DNA of 5,821 bases from CAYSIX01 sp964431205 (GTDB lineage Bacteria > Planctomycetota > Phycisphaerae > Phycisphaerales > Phycisphaeraceae), in the NCBI GenBank assembly GCA_964431205.1, contig CAYSIX010000244.1, positions 1-5,821 on the forward strand. The letters are read 5' to 3'. Positions within the stretch are counted from its first letter, which is position 1. Each line of letters begins with the position of its first letter. Positions 1-5,821 of this stretch are shown piece by piece. Made by a program: the position numbers and the translations under genes. Below the pieces are notes generated by a model. That model was not told the origin of the DNA. It searched no databases and was given only the letters and a program-made list of their open reading frames with translations.

Positions 1-2845
1 CGTCGGGCGGGGTGAGGCCGGGGGCGGGGGTGGGCCGGCCGTCGCCGTTGGACCCGGGCGCGCGGCCGTCGGTCGCGGTCTGCTCGCAGCGCAGGCGCAG
101 CAGCCCGCGCAGGGTGCAGCGGTGGCGCGCGTCGCGGTCGCACAGGTCCGAGAAGCGCTGGTAGGACTCGCGGCTGTTGGTGCGCGCGGCCTGCTGGAGG
201 GTGGCGACGGTGTGGGGGTTGATCGCGTGCCGCTCGCCCTCGGAGCGCCAGTGGTAGTCGCCGGGGTTGGCCAGTTGCGACTGGCGGACGACCAGCCGCC
301 GGGGGAACCCCAGCGCGTGGCGGCGCAGGGCCTCGGCGGCGAGCACGTCGAACCCGGCGCCCTTGATGCGGCTGGCCGTGCCCGTGAAGCAGCGGTCGAT
401 GACCGACGGGTTCAGCCCGACGGCCTCGAAGATCTGCGCGCCCTTGTAGCTGGCCAGCGTCGAGATGCCCATCTTGGACATCACCTTGAGCACGCCCTTG
501 TGGACGGCCTTGACGTACGCGCCGACGATGCGCTCGCGGGTCTCGGACTGGGCGATGATGTCCTGGTCGCGCATGATCATCAGCGCGTCGAAGGCCAGGT
601 ACGGGTTGACCGCGTCGGCGCCGTAGCCGAACAGCAGGCAGAAGTGGTGCACCTCGCGGGCCTCGGCGGTCTCGACGATCAGGCCGATCTTGGTCCGGCT
701 GTGCTCGCGGACCAGGTGGTGGTGCACGGCGCCGACGGCCAGGAGGGTGCTGATCGGCACGCGGTCGGGCCCGGTGGCGCGGTCGGAGAGCACGATCAGT
801 TGCACGCCGTCGGCGATGGCGCGCGAGGCCTCGGCGCAGACGCGGTCGAGCGCGGCGGTGAGGCGGTCGGCGTGAGGTTGCAGGTCCTTGGTGGCGGCGG
901 CGTGCGCGGCGGCGTCGCCGTTCGAGCCGTTGTTCGGCGTCGCGGGCGGGTCCTCGTCGCCTCGCTCGTAGGTGATGTCGATCGTGCGCACCTGCCAGGC
1001 GTGGCGGTCCATGGCGCGGATCGCGGCGAGCTGGCGGTTGGTCAGCACCGGCTCGGGCAGGTGCAGCCGCCGGCAATGCGCCTCGGTCGTCTCCAGCAGG
1101 TTCCCCTCGGGGCCGATGTACGACTCCAGCGACATGATCATCTCTTCGCGGATCGGGTCGATCGCCGGGTTGGTCACCTGCGCGAAAAGCTGCTTGAAGT
1201 AGTCGTAGAGCAGCCGCGGCTGGTCGGAGAGGATCGCCAGCGCCGCGTCGTTGCCCATCGAGCCCATCGGCTCCTGGCTCTTCTGCACCATCGGCAGCAG
1301 CAGCATGTACAGGTGCTCGGTCGTGTACCCGAACGCCTGCATCCGCGCCATCAGCGCGTCGCCCTCGATCCGCCGGGGCACCCGGTCGTGCGGCACGCTC
1401 AGCTCGCCCAGCTCGATCCGGTTGCTCTGAAGCCACTGGCCGTACGGCCGCGCGGTGGCGATCCGCGTCTTGATCTGCTCGTCGGCGACGATCCGGCCCT
1501 GCTCGAAGTCCACCAGGAACATCCGCCCCGGCTGCAGCCGGCCCTTGTGCACCACCTTCGCCGGGTCGATGTCCAGCACCCCCACCTCCGAGGCCATCAC
1601 CACCCGGTCGTCGTCGGTCACGTAGTACCGGCTGGGACGCAGCCCGTTGCGGTCCAGCACCGCGCCGACGTACTGCCCGTCGGTGAACACCACCGACGCC
1701 GGGCCGTCCCACGGCTCCATCAGGTTGCTGTGATACTCGTAGAACGCCCGGCGGTTCAGCGGCATCGACTCGTGGTTCTCCCACGCCTCGGGGATCATCA
1801 TCATGATCGCCTCGGGCAGCGACCGGCCCGCCATCAGCAGCAGCTCCAGCACGTTGTCGAACATCCCCGAGTCGCTGGTCATCGGGTCGATCACCGGCAT
1901 CAGCCGACGCAGGTCCTCCCCGAACCGCTCCGAGCGCATCTGGCCCTGACGCGCCTTCATCCAGTTCACGTTCCCACGCACCGTGTTGATCTCGCCGTTG
2001 TGGCACATCCACCGCATCGGCTGCGCCCGGTCCCACGACGGGAACGTGTTCGTCGAGAACCGCGAGTGCACCATCGCCAGGTGCGAGACGTACCGCTCGT
2101 CACGCAGGTCCGGGTAATACCGCGGGACCTGCCCGCTGGTGAGCTGGCCCTTGTACACGATGATCTTGCTCGAGAACGAGCAGACGTAGTACCCCTCGGC
2201 CTCGGGGCCGATCCCCCCCACGCCGTCCGTCCCCTTGATCGCGTGGTACGCGCGCTTGCGGATCGTGTAGAGCTGCCGCTCGAACGCCTCGCGGTCTCCC
2301 GATGCCTCGCCCTGCGCCGCGACGAACACCTGCCACACCGCCGGCTCGCTAGCCCGCGCCGTCGCCCCCACGCCCGCTTGCTCCGCGTCCGTCGGCACCC
2401 GACGCCAGCCCAGCAGCTTCTGGCCCTGCTCGGCCACGTAACGCTCGAACACCTGCCGGCAACGCGCCGCCACCGCCTCGTCCCGCGGCAGAAACAGCAT
2501 CCCCACCGCGTACCGCCCCGGCTGCGGCAGCGCCCGGCCCAGCTCCCGCTCGGCCAGCTCCCGCAGCAGCTCGTCCGGCAGCGACGTGAGGATCCCCGCC
2601 CCGTCGCCCGTGTTCGCGTCCGCCCCGCACGCCCCGCGGTGGTCCATCCGCTGGAGCATCGACAACGCGTCCCGCACGATCCCGTGGCTGCGCGCCCCCT
2701 TGATGTGCGCCACCAGCCCCACGCCGCACGAGTCATGCTCGTACGCCGGGTCGTACAGCCCCTGCCGACCGGGCGCGCCCGGACGGTCCGCCGCCGTCGC
2801 GACGCCGGTCGCGACGCTTCGAGTTGCCTTGCGCTCGATTGTCAT
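1..2845 (-). CDS. gltB: Glutamate synthase large subunit, N-terminal 948 residues (partial at left edge)
   Basis: This is the large subunit of glutamate synthase (GOGAT). With the small subunit GltD it makes two glutamates from glutamine, 2-oxoglutarate and reductant in the cytoplasm. My minus-strand translation is open from the ATG at 2845 to the window edge without frameshift. The N-terminal Ntn-type glutaminase domain begins at Cys40 (EHDSCGVG), so residues 1-39 would be a cleaved propeptide. It also shows MDHRGACGADANTGDGAG, HSRFSTNTFPSW (Arg262, glutamine carboxylate), CHNGEIN (Asn283-Gly284, oxyanion hole) and SDSGMFDN (324-331). The central domain follows at roughly 480-780 and includes GSMGND. 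REVHHFCLLFGYGADAVNPY and MSKMGISTLASYKGAQIFEA (789-808) lead into the FMN domain. The rest of the FMN domain, the 3Fe-4S cysteines and the beta-helix domain lie outside; full-length proteins are about 1500 residues. Two low-complexity insertions (629-656, 921-948) are unusual. The start is set by a GGAG site and the overlap with the upstream regulator stop. Confidence 0.97.
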   Translation of the reverse strand, partial: MTIERKATRSVATGVATAADRPGAPGRQGLYDPAYEHDSCGVGLVAHIKGARSHGIVRDALSMLQRMDHRGACGADANTGDGAGILTSLPDELLRELAERELGRALPQPGRYAVGMLFLPRDEAVAARCRQVFERYVAEQGQKLLGWRRVPTDAEQAGVGATARASEPAVWQVFVAAQGEASGDREAFERQLYTIRKRAYHAIKGTDGVGGIGPEAEGYYVCSFSSKIIVYKGQLTSGQVPRYYPDLRDERYVSHLAMVHSRFSTNTFPSWDRAQPMRWMCHNGEINTVRGNVNWMKARQGQMRSERFGEDLRRLMPVIDPMTSDSGMFDNVLELLLMAGRSLPEAIMMMIPEAWENHESMPLNRRAFYEYHSNLMEPWDGPASVVFTDGQYVGAVLDRNGLRPSRYYVTDDDRVVMASEVGVLDIDPAKVVHKGRLQPGRMFLVDFEQGRIVADEQIKTRIATARPYGQWLQSNRIELGELSVPHDRVPRRIEGDALMARMQAFGYTTEHLYMLLLPMVQKSQEPMGSMGNDAALAILSDQPRLLYDYFKQLFAQVTNPAIDPIREEMIMSLESYIGPEGNLLETTEAHCRRLHLPEPVLTNRQLAAIRAMDRHAWQVRTIDITYERGDEDPPATPNNGSNGDAAAHAAATKDLQPHADRLTAALDRVCAEASRAIADGVQLIVLSDRATGPDRVPISTLLAVGAVHHHLVREHSRTKIGLIVETAEAREVHHFCLLFGYGADAVNPYLAFDALMIMRDQDIIAQSETRERIVGAYVKAVHKGVLKVMSKMGISTLASYKGAQIFEAVGLNPSVIDRCFTGTASRIKGAGFDVLAAEALRRHALGFPRRLVVRQSQLANPGDYHWRSEGERHAINPHTVATLQQAARTNSRESYQRFSDLCDRDARHRCTLRGLLRLRCEQTATDGRAPGSNGDGRPTPAPGLTPPD

Positions 2846-3792
2846 ACACCGGCTCCGATGAATCCCCCGCGATCCGCCTCGATCTGAGCGATGACGTCCA
2901 CGTCCGGCCCGGCGTGCTGGAGCAGAAAGTCCACGAACACCTGCGTCGCCGGGTCGAACGCCGCCCCGTTGCGCTGCTGACGCCGGTAGATGATCCCCAG
3001 CGGGCGCACCAGCGTCGGCTCCAGCTCGATCAGCCGCAGCGAGCCCACCGCCACCTCCCGCATCACCGTCCGCTTGGGCAGCAGCGCCCAGCGGTTGGTC
3101 ACGATCACCGCGTTCTTGATCGTGTCCACGTTATCAAAGACGTGGGTGACCATGGGCTCGGCCTCGTGTTCGCGCAGGTACTGGCGGATCCGCCGCCCCG
3201 CCGGAAGGTCCATGCTGAACGTGGCCATCGGATACTGCGACAGCTCCGCCGGCCTCACCCGCGCCCGCCCGGCCAGCGGGTGCTCGGGGTTGCACACCAC
3301 CGCCATCACCTCGTCTCGCAGCGGGATCACCCCGACCTTCCGCCATCGCTGTGGATAAGAAACGATGCCCACGTCGCATTCCTTGGCCCGTACCGCGCTG
3401 TACACGTCGTCCGGCTTCTCGTAGTGGATCTCCACGCGGATCCGCGGGTTGTGCTGCTGGAACCGCTCACGGACCCGCTCTAGCAGCTCGATCCCCGCCG
3501 AGTAAATCGCCGCCACACGCACCGGCCCGTGCGGGTCCTCTCGCATCCCCAGCACCCGCTGCTCCAGCTTGTCGTACCGCTGCAGCAGGTCCTCGCAGCC
3601 CTCGCGGAACAACTCCCCGGCCTCGGTGAGCACCAGCGGCCGCACCGAGCGGTCGATCAGGGTCAGGCCGAGGCGCTTCTCAAGCTGTCCGATCCGCTGG
3701 CTGGCGGCAGACTGGGTGATCCCGTGAAGCGACGCCGCCTGCGAAAAACTCTGGCACCGCGCCACGTCACAGAATAGGCGCAAAGTCTGCAT
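2842..3792 (-). CDS. LysR-type transcriptional regulator, cotranscribed with gltB
   Basis: This 316-residue protein has the usual length and layout of a LysR-type regulator. A winged helix-turn-helix occupies about residues 1-60, with SFSQAASLHGITQSAASQRI (15-34) as the helix-turn-helix and LTEAGELF (55-62) at the wing. A coiled linker helix (about 63-86) follows. A periplasmic-binding-protein-like effector domain starts near PVRVAAIYSAG (90) and includes CDVGIVSYP. Such proteins normally act as tetramers and bind a small co-inducer; none can be named here. The TGA stop overlaps the gltB ATG by four bases (ATGA). The arrangement suggests control of glutamate synthesis, as GltC does in Bacillus subtilis, but GltC is divergent from gltAB whereas this gene is in line with it, and orthology is not shown. 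The start fits the family (Leu4-Arg5-x-Phe7 near the N terminus). No Shine-Dalgarno precedes it; a promoter sits immediately upstream. It could instead regulate other genes. Confidence 0.95.
   Translation of the reverse strand: MQTLRLFCDVARCQSFSQAASLHGITQSAASQRIGQLEKRLGLTLIDRSVRPLVLTEAGELFREGCEDLLQRYDKLEQRVLGMREDPHGPVRVAAIYSAGIELLERVRERFQQHNPRIRVEIHYEKPDDVYSAVRAKECDVGIVSYPQRWRKVGVIPLRDEVMAVVCNPEHPLAGRARVRPAELSQYPMATFSMDLPAGRRIRQYLREHEAEPMVTHVFDNVDTIKNAVIVTNRWALLPKRTVMREVAVGSLRLIELEPTLVRPLGIIYRRQQRNGAAFDPATQVFVDFLLQHAGPDVDVIAQIEADRGGFIGAGV
2853..2856 (-). promoter_or_regulatory. Ribosome binding site of gltB inside the end of the LysR gene
   Basis: On the minus strand GGAG is followed by seven bases and then the gltB ATG at 2845. 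This is ideal Shine-Dalgarno spacing. It lies within the last codons of the upstream regulator gene, so ribosomes finishing the regulator reach it directly. It supports the start at 2845 rather than a later Met. Confidence 0.7.
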
Positions 3793-3801
3793 GTCGCCAG
3801 C

Positions 3802-3829
3802 ATTCTAGGATTAGTCTCAGTTATGTCAA
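3802..3829 (-). promoter_or_regulatory. Near-consensus promoter for the LysR-gltB unit
   Basis: Reading the minus strand, a perfect -35 hexamer TTGACA (3824-3829) is followed after 16 bp by TAGAAT (3802-3807), which matches the -10 consensus TATAAT at five of six positions. Only nine bases separate the -10 from the regulator ATG at 3792. Transcription would start around 3794-3795, giving a leader of about two or three bases. The lack of any Shine-Dalgarno before the ATG fits a nearly leaderless mRNA. This is inferred from sequence only; the start site is not measured. Confidence 0.7.
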
Positions 3830-3855
3830 CAAGGCATTTTATTAGCACAGATAAT
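3826..3855 (+). promoter_or_regulatory. Weak candidate divergent promoter for the glycosyltransferase
   Basis: On the plus strand GATAAT (3850-3855) matches the -10 consensus at five of six positions. TCAACA (3826-3831), 18 bp upstream, matches the -35 at four of six. It would give a leader of roughly 95 bases before the ATG at 3958. The -10 coincides with the candidate operator, so a bound regulator could block or activate it. Evidence is limited to consensus matching in an AT-rich stretch. Confidence 0.3.
3841..3855. promoter_or_regulatory. Candidate LysR-type operator (ATTA-N7-TAAT)
   Basis: A dyad with four-base arms, ATTA and TAAT, separated by seven bases, contains the T-N11-A pattern typical of LysR-family binding sites (T3842 to A3854). 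It is centred about 53 bp upstream of the predicted regulator transcription start, in the range of LysR recognition sites. It lies 11 bp beyond the -35 hexamer. A weaker T-N11-A dyad (3823-3837, one mismatched pair) is centred 18 bp away and covers the -35. The pattern is loose, and AT-rich DNA yields it by chance, so this is a candidate only. Confidence 0.4.
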
Positions 3856-3912
3856 GTAAAACCGCCCCGACGACGCCCCCTTTCAACCCCCGCACGCTCC
3901 CCTGACCGATAC

Positions 3913-3930
3913 GCTCGGTAGCCGCCGAGC
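3913..3930 (+). other. Small perfect inverted repeat in the glycosyltransferase leader
   Basis: GCTCGG (3913-3918) and CCGAGC (3925-3930) are exact reverse complements around a six-base loop, 27 bp before the glycosyltransferase ATG. In RNA this would be a six-pair GC-rich stem. No T-run follows in either direction, so it is not a classical terminator. It may be a leader structure, a protein site or chance in GC-rich DNA. Confidence 0.35.
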
Positions 3931-3957
3931 CCCGATACCGCCCGCTCCAGGCCGACC

Positions 3958-5115
3958 ATGACCCACGCCCCGCCCCTCATCGCCCACGTGCTGCACCGGC
4001 TCGACCTGGCCGGCGCCGAGGTCCTGGCCGACGCCCTGGCGCGCCGGCTGGCCGACCGCTTCCGCTTCGCCTTCTTCTGCCTCGACGGCGTCGGGCCCCT
4101 GGGCGAACGCCTCGCCGCCGACGGCTACCCCGTCGTGCACCTGGGCCGGCGACCGGGGATCGACCCCGCCGTCGCACGACGCCTCCGTCACGCCGTCCGC
4201 GACCACGGCGTCGCCCTGCTCCACGCCCACCAGTACACGCCGTTCTTCTACGCCGCCCTCTCACGCGCCGGCGGGCTCGGCGGCCACCCGCCGATCCTGT
4301 TCACCGAGCACGGCCGACACTACCCCGACCGGCGCAAGCGCCGCCGCGTGCTCGCCAACCGCCTGCTGCTCAAGCCCGCCGATCGCGTCACCGCCGTCGG
4401 CTCATTCATCCGCGACGCTCTGATCGCGCACGAGGCCATCGCCACCGACCGCGTCGAGGTGATCTACAACGGGATCGACCCGCGGCCGTATGAGCAGGCC
4501 GATCGCGCCGCGGCACGCCGCGCGATGGGCCTGGACGACAACGAGTTGGCGGTGCTGCACGTGGCGCGGTTTGCCCCGGTGAAGGACCACGAGACGTCGC
4601 TGCGGGCGTTTGCGCGGCTCGTCGAGGCCGAGCCGCGCGCCCGGCTGGTGCTGATCGGCGACGGGGAGGGGCGTGCGGCGGCCGAGCGGCAGACGCGCGA
4701 CCTGGGCGTAACCGAGCGGGTGACGTTTCTGGGCCGGCGGGACGACGTGCCGGCGCTGCTGGCCGGCGGCGACGCGTTCGTGCTCTCGAGCCTCAGCGAG
4801 GGCGTCTCGGTGACACTGCTGGAGGCGATGGCGGCGGGCGTGCCGATCGCGGCGACGGACGTGGGCGGCAACGGCGAGGTGGTCGAGCACGGCGTGACGG
4901 GCCTGCTCAGCCCCCGCCGCGACGCCGACGCCCTCGCCGCGAACCTGCTGCGCCTGCTGCGCGATCCCGGCCTGCGCCGCCGCCTCGCCGACGCCGGCCG
5001 GCGGCGCCTGCGCGAGCGGTTCACGCAGGCACGGATGCACGAGGCGTACGCGAGGCGCTACGACGCCATGTTCAGCGGCGCCGCGCGCTGGCCGGCGGCG
5101 GCGGCGTTGCCGTGA
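3958..5115 (+). CDS. GT4-type (GT-B fold) glycosyltransferase
   Basis: This 385-residue protein matches the retaining GT4 group, which transfers sugars from nucleotide-activated donors to lipid-linked or polysaccharide acceptors in the cytoplasm or at the inner membrane face. The N-terminal Rossmann-like acceptor domain (about 1-175) opens with PLIAHVLHRLDLAGAE and contains HAHQYTPF (89-96) and TEHGRHYPDRRKRRR (116-130), a basic stretch often seen in these enzymes. The linker holds VIYNGID (168-174). The C-terminal donor domain (about 185-345) shows ARFAPVKD with Arg204 and Lys209, LVLIGDGEGR, VTFLGRRDDV and the E-x7-E motif (Glu281, Glu289) that holds the nucleotide sugar. No signal peptide or membrane segment is seen. 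Acceptor and sugar cannot be read from sequence; capsule, exopolysaccharide or lipopolysaccharide work is usual. The ATG lacks a clear Shine-Dalgarno, but the N-terminal motif sits where expected. Codon choice changes near the domain boundary. Confidence 0.93.
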   Translation: MTHAPPLIAHVLHRLDLAGAEVLADALARRLADRFRFAFFCLDGVGPLGERLAADGYPVVHLGRRPGIDPAVARRLRHAVRDHGVALLHAHQYTPFFYAALSRAGGLGGHPPILFTEHGRHYPDRRKRRRVLANRLLLKPADRVTAVGSFIRDALIAHEAIATDRVEVIYNGIDPRPYEQADRAAARRAMGLDDNELAVLHVARFAPVKDHETSLRAFARLVEAEPRARLVLIGDGEGRAAAERQTRDLGVTERVTFLGRRDDVPALLAGGDAFVLSSLSEGVSVTLLEAMAAGVPIAATDVGGNGEVVEHGVTGLLSPRRDADALAANLLRLLRDPGLRRRLADAGRRRLRERFTQARMHEAYARRYDAMFSGAARWPAAAALP

Positions 5116-5138
5116 CCCGCCCGCACACGCCGCGCCCC

Positions 5139-5160
5139 TGCCGGCATACCATTGCTGGCA
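5139..5160 (+). other. Hairpin abutting the start codon of the secreted-protein gene
   Basis: Arms TGCCGGCA (5139-5146) and TGCTGGCA (5153-5160) pair over all eight positions in RNA, counting one G-U pair, around the loop TACCAT. The last base of the 3' arm is the A of the ATG at 5160. No T-run follows, so an ordinary intrinsic terminator is unlikely. The loop TACCAT also resembles a -10 element (four of six, TAnnnT form) seven bases before the ATG, which would give a leaderless transcript, but no convincing -35 precedes it. Confidence 0.5.
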
Positions 5161-5821
5161 TGAAACCGAACGCCTCAGCGATCCGCACCGCCGTCGCCAC
5201 CCTCGCGGGCCTGATGATCTGCGCCGACGCGCTCGCCGCCAACCCCCTCGCCGAGTTCACGCGCCCGTGGCGGGACGATCCGGTCTGGCACGACGGCCGG
5301 GCCGAGGTCGCCACGTACGACGCGACGCGGACGATCTACGGCCAGCCGCGGTCTTACGTCGCCCGCATCTACACGAACAGGGAGCACGCCAGCGCCGAGA
5401 CGTTCACCAAGAGCCCGGACGGGGAGGGCCGGCCCGTCTTCAAGCTGCACGTGCGCGACGACGTCCCGACCGAGAACTACACGTACCACTTCTCGACGAT
5501 GGCGTACGTGGGCACGGAGGACCTCAAGAGCCTGAAGCTGGACATGGGCTCGCAGGAGGACTGCGGGACGACGTTCAAGCAGGTTGTGAACCACGCGGCG
5601 GCGGGCGGGCCGAGCCGGCTGTGGTGGCACCAGTTCAGCTACTTCCCCGACGAGGGCCACCGCGAGGGCGAGCTGGACCCGCCGACCGACTTGGTCTTCG
5701 CCGACGCGTTGCCGCTGGTGCTTCGCGGGTACCCGTTCGGCGAGGTGGACGAGCTGGAGCTGACGCTGCTGCCGTCGCAGAAGGACACCCACCTCACGCC
5801 CACGCGGCTGGGCCGGTACCG
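5160..5821 (+). CDS. Predicted secreted protein of unknown function (partial at right edge)
   Basis: The frame is open from the ATG at 5160 through 220 codons to the window edge; the C terminus is missing. The N terminus is a plausible Sec signal peptide: Lys2 and Arg9, a hydrophobic run (about 11-22) and an Ala-Leu-Ala site (24-26), with cleavage likely after Ala26. The mature part is charged and aromatic-rich, with WHDGRAEVATYDATRTIYGQ near its start, a later KLHVRDDVPTENYTYHFST and a double Trp at 155-156 (LWWHQFSYFP). Only one cysteine (135) is visible after the signal. It reminds me of a planctomycete family of secreted proteins sometimes mislabelled as septum formation inhibitor Maf, but I cannot verify this and no enzymatic motif is evident. 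It lies 44 bp after the glycosyltransferase on the same strand and could be cotranscribed. No Shine-Dalgarno precedes the ATG; a hairpin does. Met19 would destroy the signal peptide, so 5160 is preferred. Confidence 0.85.
   Translation, partial: MKPNASAIRTAVATLAGLMICADALAANPLAEFTRPWRDDPVWHDGRAEVATYDATRTIYGQPRSYVARIYTNREHASAETFTKSPDGEGRPVFKLHVRDDVPTENYTYHFSTMAYVGTEDLKSLKLDMGSQEDCGTTFKQVVNHAAAGGPSRLWWHQFSYFPDEGHREGELDPPTDLVFADALPLVLRGYPFGEVDELELTLLPSQKDTHLTPTRLGRY

Noticed and set aside
1966..2736. Minus-strand open frame of 256 codons inside gltB
   Set aside because: It is out of frame with gltB and its product is repetitive Arg/Ser/Gly/Trp. It is a shadow of the real gene.
122..2887. A 921-codon open frame on the plus strand across most of the left half
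   Set aside because: It is antisense to gltB. Its translation is Arg/His/Val/Leu-rich low-information sequence with no motif, as expected when a GC-rich gene is read on the opposite strand, whereas the minus strand gives unmistakable glutamate synthase.
2824..3483. Plus-strand open frame of 219 codons opposite the LysR gene
   Set aside because: The minus-strand reading has a full LysR domain layout; this one is Arg/His/Pro-rich without motifs.
4402..5040. Minus-strand open frames opposite the glycosyltransferase
   Set aside because: The plus strand carries the complete GT4 motif set in one frame; the opposite frames are low-complexity shadows.
5116..5160. Intrinsic terminator after the glycosyltransferase
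   Set aside because: The hairpin at 5139-5160 lacks a following T-run and is fused to the next start codon, so a terminator call is not supported.
5211..5222. Possible lipoprotein signal (Leu-Met-Ile-Cys, residues 18-21) in the secreted protein
   Set aside because: A lipobox needs Gly, Ala or Ser just before the Cys; Ile is there. The Ala-Leu-Ala site five residues later fits ordinary signal peptidase I.
5175..5792. Minus-strand open frame of 205 codons opposite the secreted protein
   Set aside because: Its composition is Arg/Val/Leu/Ala-rich without motifs. The plus frame has a proper signal peptide and balanced composition.

Overview
This window is very GC-rich, with codon third positions almost always G or C, and is densely coding. 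It looks like a chromosomal stretch of a free-living bacterium. The LysR-type regulator and the secreted protein at the right end look to me like planctomycete proteins (Planctomycetota, perhaps Phycisphaerae). That placement comes from recalled family resemblance, not a search, and should be held loosely. I see no rRNA, tRNA, CRISPR array, insertion sequence or phage gene.

Layout. The left half (positions 1 to 2845, minus strand) is the first 948 codons of the large subunit of glutamate synthase (GltB), cut by the left edge. It is directly preceded by a LysR-type regulator (2842-3792, minus strand). The regulator stop and the gltB start share an ATGA overlap, and a good GGAG ribosome binding site lies inside the end of the regulator gene. 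The two genes are therefore almost certainly one transcription unit. A 165-bp AT-rich intergenic region (3793-3957) carries a near-consensus sigma-70-type promoter for the regulator, placed so close to the ATG that the mRNA would be nearly leaderless. It also holds candidate LysR binding palindromes and a weaker divergent promoter candidate.

To the right, on the plus strand, are a GT-B fold, GT4-type glycosyltransferase (3958-5115) and, after 44 bp, the start of a predicted secreted protein of unknown function (5160 to the right edge, incomplete). An 8-bp hairpin abuts the start codon of the secreted protein.

How the genes may work together: the regulator plus gltB unit is readily understood as nitrogen-assimilation control, with the regulator governing itself and glutamate synthase. 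The glycosyltransferase and secreted protein have no evident link to it beyond sharing the divergent intergenic region. No wholly new system is evident. The points most worth a second look are the translational coupling of a LysR regulator to gltB, the nearly leaderless regulator promoter, the start-codon hairpin of the secreted protein, and switches in synonymous codon choice inside two genes.
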